Part shown: one piece after another, positions 24,411-33,053 of the stretch
Numbering within the stretch: position 1 is the stretch's first letter
How the letters are laid out: every line of letters starts with the position of its first letter
DNA from: JAIVJG01 sp964236735
GTDB lineage: Bacteria > Acidobacteriota > Blastocatellia > Pyrinomonadales > Pyrinomonadaceae
Assembly: GCA_964236735.1 (NCBI GenBank)
Contig: CAXSFM010000013.1
Span: 62,001 to 126,000 of the forward strand
DNA length: 64,000 nucleotides
Direction: 5' to 3'
The notes under the pieces: model-generated
What the model saw: only the letters and a program-made list of their open reading frames with translations
What the model was told of the DNA's origin: nothing
The model's database searches: none
Position numbers and translations under genes: made by a program

Positions 24411-25037
24411 CTATTGAGAAGCTTTCTGTTGCCTCAATAGGGTGCGTAATTTCATACGAGCCTTGTGCAGTTGCGACTTCGACGTGCCGACAGAGCATCC
24501 CAACAACCTCGCCACCTCTTCGTGCTCGTGCCCCTCCACATCATGCAACACAAACACCGAGCGATAACCGGGGGGAAGTTGCCCCACCGCCTTGTCAAGC
24601 GCAATCCTATCCACCACAGGCATCCGCGCGGGGTCTTCCGTCCCGCGCACGATCTGCACCGGAGTCTCACCATCGTCTGTCGTCTGCTCCATCTTCACTC
24701 CGCGTTTGCGAAAGTGCATCAAGACTTGATTGACCGTTAAGCGATGGAGCCACGTCGTAAAGGCGGACTCACCGCGAAAAGAGCCGATCTTGCGAAAGAG
24801 TTGGATGAAGACTTCTTGCGCGAGGTCTTCGGCCTCCGCCGTGTTGGCCGTCATGCGAAGGCACAATGAATAGACGCGCCGATTGTGGCGTTCATAAAGC
24901 GTCTCGAACGCAGGCATGTCGCCCGACGCCGCAGCTTGCGCCAACTCGTAGTCCGTGCTCGTCGGCTTGATCACTTTAATCGCCGCCTCACGCTTGCTCG
25001 CTTTCTGCAAAAAAGGAAATGTGGCTATTTCCGCCAT
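24411..25037 (-). CDS. ECF-type RNA polymerase sigma factor
   Basis: 208 residues from an ATG with GGGAG. Sigma region 2 is seen as FETLYERHNRRVYSLCLRMT, then EDLAQEVFIQLFRKIGSFRG and SAFTTWLHRLTVNQVLMHFR. Region 4 is LPPGYRSVFVLHDVEGHEHE with EVARLLGCSVGTSKSQLHKA. The sequence fits the RpoE-like ECF group. It is the first gene of an operon with the anti-sigma factor and two DUF4097 proteins. ECF operons are usually autoregulated, but I could not identify a clear promoter pair in the upstream 500 bp. Class is secure. Confidence 0.95.
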   Translation of the reverse strand: MAEIATFPFLQKASKREAAIKVIKPTSTDYELAQAAASGDMPAFETLYERHNRRVYSLCLRMTANTAEAEDLAQEVFIQLFRKIGSFRGESAFTTWLHRLTVNQVLMHFRKRGVKMEQTTDDGETPVQIVRGTEDPARMPVVDRIALDKAVGQLPPGYRSVFVLHDVEGHEHEEVARLLGCSVGTSKSQLHKARMKLRTLLRQQKASQ

Positions 25038-25607
25038 TGCTTGCTCCCTCGTCAGGCTCGATGTCGTCTCAATTCCGCACGATTTTATCTGAAAATTAAA
25101 AGCAGGGTCGGGTCAAAAATCTGAAGCCCTTTCGGGCGCTGGTTTGATTGCAATAAGAGTGCCAGATAAAAGACTCATTTGACGCGCAGTTAGTTGTCCG
25201 TAGAGGCATTTTGAGGCAGACTTTCGACCATCTCGGACTAAGTATGACTTAAAGCGTGCAACTCTCTCACTAGACCTACAAAAAAGTCGTATTCAACAGA
25301 GACAGTCAAAGTGAATATTGACAGGCGGAACGGCGAAGCCTACACTCGACCTACTTGGACAATTGATGAGGGAGACTGTACACGCACACTCCCGCAACAC
25401 TGGGTTTTGATGCGTGCGAAGAGCCAATTACGTGGCTCTCTACAGATGCAGGCGACTTCCGTGCGCCATCTCCGGGAAATTGAGCCGGGCTTCCGACTCA
25501 GCGAAAGCGCCCCACACAGACCAACGTCTTGTGCGGGGCGATGTCGCGTTCAGGGAACATTTATTCCCCCTCAGACACGTTCAACTTGCCGCTTCTACCC
25601 TTCAACT
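25038..25607. other. 570-bp intergenic region upstream of the ECF operon
   Basis: Holds the probable promoter region of the ECF sigma operon (minus strand) and a terminator for the PHP-like gene at 25508-25540. I see no credible gene. Some of it is AT-rich; no repeat of the heptamer type was found in it. Confidence 0.5.
25508..25540 (-). terminator. Putative terminator after the PHP-like gene
   Basis: CGCCCCACACAGAC pairs with GTCTTGTGCGGGGCG, allowing a couple of G-U or mismatched positions. It lies about 70 nt beyond the stop of the minus-strand gene ending at 25608 and is followed on that strand by CTTTCG, a weak U-tract. Confidence 0.5.
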
Positions 25608-26837
25608 TCAACGCACGTAAATCGGATTAGAAATAATCCACGGCGCGACATCGAGCGGCTTGCCGAGTTGATCGAGATAGACCTCGACCCGATAGACGCC
25701 TTTTTCGCGCACGACTAATTCCGCGTGCGTCGCGTCTTTCTCCGACTGCACGCCCTGCCCGTCTTTGAGCAGCACGATGCGACTTTTCACGGGCGCATCA
25801 ACCAGCAAGCGCACTCCTTCTTCAGCGGGCAAAACAATTTCATCGCCCATGATTTTCTTTTCCGCAGAGGTCGCGGCTGCGAAGCGAAAACCCGCGCTCT
25901 CGCCGAACAGGTCGAACGCGATAAAGCTGTGTCCCTGTCTAAGCGCGGATGAAAGCGAAGCGGCGTCAAGCGTCTGCCCGCGCTCGATGAGTACGTGATT
26001 ACGGACGAGACGGAAGCTGCGCTCGTAAGGATCGAACTTCACTTCGAGCAACGGCTGTCCGGTCAGTTGACGAAGACTGAGTCCGACGTTGGCGTGCGCG
26101 TCGTTGCCGGCGACGGCGACTGCACGATTCATGTCGCGCGCATTGATGGCATCCCACCTGTTCAGATTCGCTTCCGGCTTTTCGTAGAACGTGGCGAAGA
26201 GAAGGTCGGGATAAGTCCGGTAAGACCACAGGCTGTCGAAGAGCATCCGCGCGTAGTTGATCCTTTTCGTGTTTGTGTAGAGGTTATAGGCTTCGATGCC
26301 GTCGAAGCCGCTCAAGTTCCAGTCTCGCACCTGTTCGGGATATGCGACGAAGACGAGCCTGCCGTCACGTTTCGCTCGCGTGATGATGTCTTGCGCTGTT
26401 GATGGAGTGAGCGTTGAATCGGGCGGCTCGATGCCGGGGATGATGAGCAGGCGCACATCGTCGGAGCCGACGATCTCGCTGCCGTTCAGGAAGAGGACGC
26501 CGTCGTGGACACCCTTGAGCGTCGCCTCCGACGTGTTGACGTGCGCCGCAGGATGCTCTGTCATCACGACGAAGGCGAGGTTGTCCGCGCGCGCCGCCGA
26601 CACGATCTCTTCGAGACGACCCATGCTGTGCCCGCCGAGCATCGAATGGACGTGCATGACGCCCTTGTAATCCGTATAGGCGTCATTGCCGGGCGATGTC
26701 GCGGCGACGCGCTGCGCGTTGAGCGATTCGATGCCTGCACGCAAACGTCCCAGACGATAACGCCGATAGATGAACGGCGTCTGCGTGAGCAGCACGAGTC
26801 CCAGCAACCAGAGCGCGATTTTTTTCCAACGCTTCAT
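25608..26837 (-). CDS. PHP-domain-like phosphoesterase, membrane-anchored
   Basis: 409 residues from the ATG at 26837 (MKRWKKIALWLLGLVLLTQT); the longer start would overlap the Dabb gene. An N-terminal membrane anchor is clear. The PHP-type metal motif begins in AYTDYKGVMHVHSMLGGHSM (HxH), then VMTEHPAAH, and continues through LIIPGIEPPDS. Later VAVAGNDAHANVGLS fits another histidine/aspartate ligand. The C-terminal ~100 residues look like a beta-sandwich domain. PHP proteins hydrolyse phosphoesters; the substrate is unclear, and the outer location would suit a periplasmic nucleotide or sugar phosphate. It follows the Dabb gene by 7 nt. Confidence 0.85.
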   Translation of the reverse strand: MKRWKKIALWLLGLVLLTQTPFIYRRYRLGRLRAGIESLNAQRVAATSPGNDAYTDYKGVMHVHSMLGGHSMGRLEEIVSAARADNLAFVVMTEHPAAHVNTSEATLKGVHDGVLFLNGSEIVGSDDVRLLIIPGIEPPDSTLTPSTAQDIITRAKRDGRLVFVAYPEQVRDWNLSGFDGIEAYNLYTNTKRINYARMLFDSLWSYRTYPDLLFATFYEKPEANLNRWDAINARDMNRAVAVAGNDAHANVGLSLRQLTGQPLLEVKFDPYERSFRLVRNHVLIERGQTLDAASLSSALRQGHSFIAFDLFGESAGFRFAAATSAEKKIMGDEIVLPAEEGVRLLVDAPVKSRIVLLKDGQGVQSEKDATHAELVVREKGVYRVEVYLDQLGKPLDVAPWIISNPIYVR

Positions 26838-26844
26838 GCTGAGT

Positions 26845-27141
26845 TTATTCTTCACTCTCGAAATCAACCGAAGCGATCTGCTCGGTCAGCGAGCGTCCCA
26901 ACGCGGCGACAGCAACGTGTTCCGGGTGATCCGTGTAAGTGTCCAGCGCGGCGCGGTCTTTGAACACGGCGACGAGTCCCAGATCATAAGAGCGCGGCAG
27001 GTGTAGCACGTCAAAGCCCGCCGTCAGGCTTTGGACTTCCGGGATGATGCCCGCCAGACGACGCAGCTTCGCGACGTGCTCATCGCGCTGCTCCTGACTG
27101 ACATCCGCCAGATATTTCCAAATAACAATGTGCGTCAACAT
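26845..27141 (-). CDS. Dabb (stress-responsive A/B barrel) domain protein
   Basis: 98 residues, a single Dabb domain: MLTHIVIWKYLADVSQEQRD, then LRRLAGIIPEVQSLTAGFDV with DLGLVAVFKDRAALDTYTD and HPEHVAVAAL, ending in SEE. The ferredoxin-like dimeric barrel fold is typical of small proteins of uncertain function; some are dimeric cyclases or monooxygenases, but no active residue points that way here. The stop at 26845 leaves only 7 nt before the start of the PHP-like gene, so the two are probably translated from one message. A heptamer palindrome lies upstream. Confidence 0.92.
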   Translation of the reverse strand: MLTHIVIWKYLADVSQEQRDEHVAKLRRLAGIIPEVQSLTAGFDVLHLPRSYDLGLVAVFKDRAALDTYTDHPEHVAVAALGRSLTEQIASVDFESEE

Positions 27142-27160
27142 TCAATGACTCCCCTTCCTA

Positions 27161-27243
27161 AAATGATGAATACGGAATGCCGCAATGATGAATAAAATCA
27201 AGGATGCCTTTGTCTTTCATTCATCATTCATCATTCATCATTT
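27161..27243. repeat. Heptamer-arm palindrome (ATGATGA type)
   Basis: The left arm (27161-27193) has ATGATGAAT/CGGAATG-like units; the right arm (27219-27243) has ATTCATC units. It overlaps by two bases the stop codon of the minus-strand S9 peptidase gene (27242-27244). Confidence 0.85.
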
Positions 27244-29446
27244 AGTTCAAGTGTTTGTCGAACCACGCGAGCGTGCGTTCGAGCGCGTCCTGCCGGTGCA
27301 GGGGTTCGTGGAAAGAATGGCCTTCGCGCGGGTAACGTGCGAGGACGGCTTCGACGCCGCGCACGCGCAGTGCCGTGTACATCTCTTCGGCTTGCGTGAT
27401 GTGTACGTCGTTATCCTGCTCGCCGTGAATGAACAGCGTCGGCGTGCGCGCGTCTCGCACGTAGCGCAGCGGCGACCAGCGCCAGAGCAGATCGTAATCA
27501 TCCGATGGTAAGCCGCCGAACTCGGCTTGAATTAAGTCCTGATACAAAGACGTGGCGTAAAAGCTGATCAGGTTGCTGACGCTCGCGCGTGCGACGGCAG
27601 CGCGGAAGCGCGGCGTCTGCGTGATCATCCAGTTCGTCATAAATCCGCCATAGGATGCGCCCGTCACGCCCATCCGCTCGCCGTCGAGCCAGGAGAATTT
27701 GTTGAGCGCCTCATCAACGCCGGCCATGAGGTCGCGATAATCGCCGCCGCCCCATTCGCGGTAAGTGCCGTCGGAAAATTTCTGGCCGTAGCCGTTCGAG
27801 CCGCGCGGGTTGATGAAGAGGACGGCGTAGCCACGCGCCGCGTAGGCTTGAAAGATGGCGTCGAAATTTTCGCCGTACATGCCGTGTGGCCCGCCGTGAA
27901 TGGTGACGATGACGGGATAGCGCGCGCTCGCGGCGACGTGAAAGTTCGCGGGCTTCATGAGCCACGCTTGCACGGGCGTGCCGTCAAAACTTTTGTAAGT
28001 AAATGTTTCGGGTTGGACGAGCGCGAGCGAGCGCACGAGCGCGTCGTTGTGCCCGCTTAGTCGCGCGAGAGTGAGGCAGGCGAAAGTTCGCAGGAGCCAC
28101 ACTTCCGCCGGATGCGTCGGGTCTGTGACGGTCAGGGCGAAGAGGGAATTCCCGCGCGTGTTGAGGCTAAAGCCCGTGATTTGAAACGGTGGGAGTATCG
28201 GCGGAGCCATCAAGGCGCGACACTTATTGCTGGGCAGGATGACGCTGCCGAACGCTTCGGCGACGCGCGAGCCGTCAACGGACGCGCCGTACAGATTCGT
28301 GCGCCCGCGGTCGTTCGCCAGAAAGAAAACCGTCGCGCCATCGGGCGACCAGTGCGGCGCGCGCGCGCGTCGGTCGAGCGAGCCGCTGAGTTCGCGACGG
28401 CTGCCGCTCACGGGGTCTGCGATCCAGACGTGTGCGTCTTCGCTGACGCTGTCAATCGTCGTCACGTCGCGCGTCGTCGCGGTGTAGGCGATGAAGCGTC
28501 CATCAGGCGACCATTGCGGCTCGTACTCGCAGCCTTGCGTCTCCGTCACGCGGCGCGTGCGCGCGTCTGTTGCGCCGACGACGTAGATGTCCGAGTTGTT
28601 GCGCGCATCCGGGTCTGGCTCGCGGTTCGAGAGAAAAGCGATTTCATCGCCGCGCGGACTCCAGGTCAAAGCGTGGTCGTTGAACGCGCCGGCGGTGAGT
28701 TGACGCGGAGGCGTGGTCGAATCGTCAAGGTCAACGAGCCAGACGTGCGTGCGTAAGCGGTCGGAAAAAGAGGTGCGCGATTTGTACTGGATGCGATCAA
28801 TGATGCGCGGGTCGTCACGCTTATCTATTGTTGACGACGATGCACCGCCAGTCGCCGCGCCGCTTGATGATGAAAACGTCGCGTCGCTGCGTTCATCTTC
28901 CGTCGCGGAGATAAACGCGATGCGCCGTCCGTCGGGCGACCACACGAACAGTTCGCCCGCGTAAGGAATGTGAAAATTCGTCTCGCGAACAGCGGCGACG
29001 AAGCGCGGCGTCGCGCGCTCGACCGGCGAGACGAGCCAGATGCCGCTCTGTTTCTCGCGGCTGCCGTAGAAGGCCAGACGCCTGCCGTCGGGCGACCAGC
29101 GCGGGCGCGTGGCGTTCATCCCGGCGGGAAGCGGGATGAGCATCGGGGGAAATCTGCCTTGTCCTACTCCCGACTCCTCACCACCGATGATGATGTCTGC
29201 GCGCACGAGCCACAGCGAACTGCGACGCTCGTTGCCCTCGTTCGTCGTCACGACGTAAGCGACGAGCGCGCCCGTCGGCGAGATTTGCGCGTCGCTCACG
29301 TCAGCCACGCGCAGTATGTCGGCGGGCGTCATCCCGCGTCGCGTCTGTGCTGATGAAACACCGACCGCAAGCGATAACAAGACAACGCACGTCAAAGCTC
29401 TGATCGCGTCTTTGTGCCTTTGCGTAAGATTAATTTTATAATCCAT
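27242..29446 (-). CDS. S9-family prolyl-oligopeptidase-like peptidase
   Basis: 734 residues from the ATG at 29446, preceded by GAGGG; an earlier ATG exists. A signal peptide is present (CVVLLSLAVGVSSAQTRRGM). The N-terminal propeller (TolB/WD40-like blades such as ATRPRWSPDGRRLAFYGSR) is followed by an alpha/beta hydrolase domain. The catalytic serine is in GVTGASYGGFMTNWMI, the aspartate in FIHGEQDNDVHI and the histidine in EGHSFHEPLHRQ. It degrades peptides, probably in the periplasm. The start region includes part of an octamer repeat. Confidence 0.96.
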   Translation of the reverse strand: MDYKINLTQRHKDAIRALTCVVLLSLAVGVSSAQTRRGMTPADILRVADVSDAQISPTGALVAYVVTTNEGNERRSSLWLVRADIIIGGEESGVGQGRFPPMLIPLPAGMNATRPRWSPDGRRLAFYGSREKQSGIWLVSPVERATPRFVAAVRETNFHIPYAGELFVWSPDGRRIAFISATEDERSDATFSSSSGAATGGASSSTIDKRDDPRIIDRIQYKSRTSFSDRLRTHVWLVDLDDSTTPPRQLTAGAFNDHALTWSPRGDEIAFLSNREPDPDARNNSDIYVVGATDARTRRVTETQGCEYEPQWSPDGRFIAYTATTRDVTTIDSVSEDAHVWIADPVSGSRRELSGSLDRRARAPHWSPDGATVFFLANDRGRTNLYGASVDGSRVAEAFGSVILPSNKCRALMAPPILPPFQITGFSLNTRGNSLFALTVTDPTHPAEVWLLRTFACLTLARLSGHNDALVRSLALVQPETFTYKSFDGTPVQAWLMKPANFHVAASARYPVIVTIHGGPHGMYGENFDAIFQAYAARGYAVLFINPRGSNGYGQKFSDGTYREWGGGDYRDLMAGVDEALNKFSWLDGERMGVTGASYGGFMTNWMITQTPRFRAAVARASVSNLISFYATSLYQDLIQAEFGGLPSDDYDLLWRWSPLRYVRDARTPTLFIHGEQDNDVHITQAEEMYTALRVRGVEAVLARYPREGHSFHEPLHRQDALERTLAWFDKHLN

Positions 29447-29522
29447 TGACGACCCTCGATCTGGCGATTTCATTTTCAGTCATTGAAGAAGCCTCGCGCA
29501 AAGGCGCAAAGACGCAAAGACG
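29406..29522. repeat. Octamer-arm palindrome (CGCAAAGA type) overlapping the S9 peptidase start
   Basis: One arm (29406-29425) lies inside the S9 coding region, encoding part of QRHKDAIR. The other (29495-29522) has CGCAAAGG/CGCAAAGA units; the two match at 18 of 20 positions. Confidence 0.7.
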
Positions 29523-29529
29523 TTTGTGA

Positions 29530-31041
29530 TTATGTTTGTTGTAAATGATGTGCGAGGCATCTGTTCAAAAGCTCCCAGACACGCCGGATGTGCGTCTCGT
29601 CGGTGCGGATGTTGCCGATGGCGAGGCGGAGCGAGAGCGCGTCGTGGAGTTTAGTGTGCGAGAGAAAAGCCTCGCCGGTTGAGTTGACCTGATTCATCAA
29701 TGCTTCGTTGAGCGCGTCGAGACGTGCAGCGCGCGTGTCGTTCGCTTCACCGGCGACGGGCGGGCAGGCGCGGAAACAGACCGCGCTGAAGGGGACGGGC
29801 GCGAGCAGTTCCCAGTCGGGCGACTCCGTGATGAGCGCGGCGAAAATTTTCGCGAGGCGGCAATGTTCGCGGATGCGCGCGACGAGACCTTCCTGCCCGA
29901 AGTAGCGCATCACCATCCAGAGCTTGAGCGAGCGGAAGCGGCGTCCGAGTTGGACGCCGTAGTCCATTTGATTGTTGACGGTCGCGGCCTCGCCCGTGCG
30001 TAAATATTCGGGGACGAGCGAGAAGGCGCGGCGCAGAATATCCATGCGGCGGCAGTAAAGCACGGAGAGATCAATCGGCGCGAAGAGCCATTTGTGCGGG
30101 TTGGTAACGAGCGAGTCGGCGCGCTCGCAACCGTTGAGCGCGGCGCGCAGTTCGGGGACGATGGCGGCTGAACCGGCGTAGGCCGCGTCAACGTGGAGCC
30201 AGATTTTTTCGCGCTCGCAAATGTCTGCGATGAGTGGCACGGGGTCAACGCTCGTCGTCGAGGTCGTGCCGACGGTGGCGACGACGCAGCAGGGAATGAT
30301 TCCGTCGCGCCTGTCTTCTTCAATCGCGGCGGCGAGCGCGTCCGGCTTCATGCGGAACTCCGCGTCGGTTGGAACTTTCCGCAAAGCGCGCTGGCCGAGT
30401 CCGAGCGTGATGACGGACTTGTCAACGGACGAGTGCGCCTGCTCCGAGCAATAGACGCGCAGCAACGGCAGGTCAGCGCGCCCGCTCATGCCTTGCTCGC
30501 GGATGTCGAGATCGAGCGACTCGCGCGCGGCGGCGATGGCGTGCATCGTCGAGACGGAGGCGGTGTCGTAGATGATACCGTCGAAGGTGTCAGGCAGTTT
30601 CATCATCTGGCGCAGCCACGCGAGCGCGACAGTTTCTAATTCAGTGGAAGCGGGCGAGGTGCGCCAGAGCATTCCGTTGACGTTGAAGGCGGCGGCTAAG
30701 AGTTCGCCGAAGATGCCGGGCGCGGACGCCGAGATTGAGAAATATGCGAAGAACGAAGGATGATTCCAGTGCGTGAGCGCGGGCAGGATGAGTCGTTCCA
30801 CGTCTGTGAGAATCGCGCTCATCTTTTCGCCTTGGGCGGGCGGCGCGGCGGGAAGTTGCGCGGCGAGTTCGCCGGGTTGAACTTGCGCGAGCACGGGATA
30901 TTTTTCTATTCCTTCGAAATAGTCGCCGAGCCAGTCAATAATCTCGTGCCCGTAGCGACGAAAATCTTCCGCGCTCATGTCGCCTTGCGCGGGCGCGTTG
31001 TTTTCAGTCTCGCCTGTGGCAAGTTTCGTCTCTTCTTTCAT
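29530..31041 (-). CDS. PLP-dependent decarboxylase (group II)
   Basis: 503 residues from the ATG at 31041, which has AGGAG six nt upstream; a longer start exists. The PLP lysine lies in VTNPHKWLFAPIDLSVLYCR, and the conserved HVDAAYAGSAAIVPELRA with DGIIPCCVVATVGTTSTTSV fits the aromatic-L-amino-acid/glutamate decarboxylase group. The start region HPSFFAYFSISASAPGIFGE is also typical. It decarboxylates an amino acid to an amine; Phe, Tyr, Trp or Glu specificity is not decided here. A pair of amino-acid permeases is encoded nearby on the other strand, which may be metabolically related. Confidence 0.94.
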   Translation of the reverse strand: MKEETKLATGETENNAPAQGDMSAEDFRRYGHEIIDWLGDYFEGIEKYPVLAQVQPGELAAQLPAAPPAQGEKMSAILTDVERLILPALTHWNHPSFFAYFSISASAPGIFGELLAAAFNVNGMLWRTSPASTELETVALAWLRQMMKLPDTFDGIIYDTASVSTMHAIAAARESLDLDIREQGMSGRADLPLLRVYCSEQAHSSVDKSVITLGLGQRALRKVPTDAEFRMKPDALAAAIEEDRRDGIIPCCVVATVGTTSTTSVDPVPLIADICEREKIWLHVDAAYAGSAAIVPELRAALNGCERADSLVTNPHKWLFAPIDLSVLYCRRMDILRRAFSLVPEYLRTGEAATVNNQMDYGVQLGRRFRSLKLWMVMRYFGQEGLVARIREHCRLAKIFAALITESPDWELLAPVPFSAVCFRACPPVAGEANDTRAARLDALNEALMNQVNSTGEAFLSHTKLHDALSLRLAIGNIRTDETHIRRVWELLNRCLAHHLQQT

Positions 31042-31131
31042 CGCTGCTCCTGACGCCGCAGACAAACACGCTGGCGAGCATTCGACGCTTGAAACGCGAA
31101 GCCATAGGGCGAGTCATGTCTGAAAATAAAA

Positions 31132-31164
31132 AAAGCCGGGCGAGCAAAAGCTAACACCGGCTTT
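31132..31164 (-). terminator. Terminator-like hairpin upstream of the decarboxylase gene
   Basis: AAAGCCGG (31132-31139) pairs with CCGGCTTT (31157-31164). On the minus strand it is followed by seven T then ATTTT. Its orientation would stop a minus-strand transcript running toward the decarboxylase; no minus-strand gene is visible upstream. Confidence 0.5.
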
Positions 31165-31245
31165 CATGCGCGCACAAGAAGAAGCGGCGGCACATGTCGG
31201 GAAGGTTAGTGAAAAGACACGCTGACATCCCATCTCTTTGCCTTC

Positions 31246-31279
31246 AATTCATCACTCATCATTCATCACTCATCATTTG
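31246..31279. repeat. Single heptamer-repeat arm (TCATCAC type)
   Basis: TCATCAC/TCATCAT units in tandem with no complementary second arm nearby. It lies upstream of the promoter of the first APC permease. Confidence 0.7.
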
Positions 31280-31285
31280 TTTTGC

Positions 31286-31313
31286 TCGACACATCGTTTG
31301 AAATCGGTATAAT
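31286..31313 (+). promoter_or_regulatory. Probable promoter of the first APC permease gene
   Basis: A perfect TATAAT at 31308-31313 with a plausible -35 (TCGACA at 31286-31291, 16-nt spacer). It lies about 150 bp upstream of the permease ATG at 31462. Confidence 0.55.
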
Positions 31314-31461
31314 GCGCCAACGCTCTGCATCAACTCGGACAGGCGTCGGGATTCATTCGTCGCGACTCGCGGCAGCAAAAGTTTTCTTGCCGTCAACGCG
31401 CGACATCCTTCGCCGTCAGGGTTTCACTTCTGTCTTAACTGGAAAAGTCGAAAGGTAGCTT

Positions 31462-33000
31462 ATGGCTGAAGCGTCAACCGCTGAAGACAAGGGCACTGGG
31501 TTTATACGCGGCCTCGGCCTGCTCGATTCGACGATGATTGTCGCCGGTTCGATGATCGGCTCCGGCATCTTCATCGTCTCCGGCGGGATTTCCAAACAGG
31601 TCGGCTCGCCCGGCTGGTTGCTCGTCGTCTGGATCGTCACGGGACTCCTGACGCTGATGGCCGCGCTCTCTTACGGCGAACTCGCGGCGATGATGCCGAA
31701 GGCCGGCGGCCAGTACGTTTACTTGCGCGAAGCCTTCTCGCCGATGTGGGGATTCCTCTACGGCTGGACGCTCTTTCTCGTCATCCAGACGGGAACCATC
31801 GCCGCCGTCGGCGTGGGCTTCGCGCGCTATCTCGGCGTGTTGTATCCATCCGTCGGCGAATCGAAATACATCATCGAACCCATCGAGATCAGCACGAACT
31901 ACGCCATCTCGCTCTCAACCGCGCAACTCGTCGGCATCCTGCTCATCGTGCTGCTGACCTTGATGAACACGCGCGGCCTGAAGCTCGGCAAGTTGATTCA
32001 GAATACGTTCACGACGGCGAAACTCGGCGCGCTGCTCGTGCTCATTCTGCTTGGGCTGTTAATTGGCGCACGCTCCGGCGCGCTTCAAGCGAACTTCAGC
32101 AACTTCTGGGCGGTGCGCGGCTCGCTCGACGACTTCGGCGGCGGCTTGACGGCGGCGACCGCGTTCGGACTCTTCGTCGGCATCTGCGTCGCGCAGACCG
32201 GCTCGCTCTTTTCCGCCGACGCCTGGAATAACATCACGTTTACCGCCGGTGAAGTCAAAAATCCGAAGCGTAATATTCCGCTCTCGCTCGCGCTCGGCAC
32301 GGGCATCGTCATCGCGCTCTACCTGCTGGCGAACGTCGCGTATCTGGCGACACTCCCCTTCGATAAAATTCAGGGCGCAGACCGCGTCGCGTCGGATACG
32401 GCGAACGTCATTTTTCCGGGACGCGGAGCCATCGTGATGGCCGTCGCGATTATGATTTCGACCTTCGGGTGCAACAACGGTTTGATTCTGGCGGGCGCGC
32501 GCGCTTACTACGCGATGGCGCGCGACGGTCTTTTCTTCAAAGCCGTCGGACGTTTGAACGACCAGCGCGTGCCGCTCTGGGGCTTAATCATACAGGGCAT
32601 CTGGGCGGCTCTGCTCGTCCTGCCGCGCACGATCAAACACGACGCCGCCGGGCATGTGACGGGTTACGGCAACCTCTACGGCAACCTGCTCGACTACGTC
32701 ATCTCCGCCGCGCTCATCTTTTACATTCTGACCATCGCCGGCATCTTCCGCCTGCGACAGACGCGCCCCGACGCCGAGCGTCCATACAAAGCCTTCGGCT
32801 ATCCGGTCATCCCCGCGCTCTACATCATCGGCGCTTCCGTCATCCTCGTCGTGCTGTTCATCTATCAGACCGCGACGACGTGGCCGGGACTGATCATCAT
32901 CCTGACGGGCGTCCCCGTCTATTTCGTCTGGCGCAAAATCGGCGTGCCTTCGCACGATGAGCCGGCTATCGAGTCGGACGCAGATCGTTCGGATTTATAA
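31462..33000 (+). CDS. APC-family amino acid permease
   Basis: 512 residues with about twelve hydrophobic helices. The first is LLDSTMIVAGSMIGSGIFIV with the GSGIF motif typical of APC carriers. Later, TFTAGEVKNPKRNIPLSLAL and ARAYYAMARDGLFFKAVGRL are conserved family elements. It would import amino acids or polyamines; specificity cannot be read. The second APC gene follows after 53 bp, so the two are an operon of sister permeases. The promoter lies well upstream. Confidence 0.93.
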   Translation: MAEASTAEDKGTGFIRGLGLLDSTMIVAGSMIGSGIFIVSGGISKQVGSPGWLLVVWIVTGLLTLMAALSYGELAAMMPKAGGQYVYLREAFSPMWGFLYGWTLFLVIQTGTIAAVGVGFARYLGVLYPSVGESKYIIEPIEISTNYAISLSTAQLVGILLIVLLTLMNTRGLKLGKLIQNTFTTAKLGALLVLILLGLLIGARSGALQANFSNFWAVRGSLDDFGGGLTAATAFGLFVGICVAQTGSLFSADAWNNITFTAGEVKNPKRNIPLSLALGTGIVIALYLLANVAYLATLPFDKIQGADRVASDTANVIFPGRGAIVMAVAIMISTFGCNNGLILAGARAYYAMARDGLFFKAVGRLNDQRVPLWGLIIQGIWAALLVLPRTIKHDAAGHVTGYGNLYGNLLDYVISAALIFYILTIAGIFRLRQTRPDAERPYKAFGYPVIPALYIIGASVILVVLFIYQTATTWPGLIIILTGVPVYFVWRKIGVPSHDEPAIESDADRSDL

Positions 33001-33053
33001 TCGCCTGCTATCGAAATTTCTGAGATTGTTTTGCTCGTTCGTGGAGGATAAAA

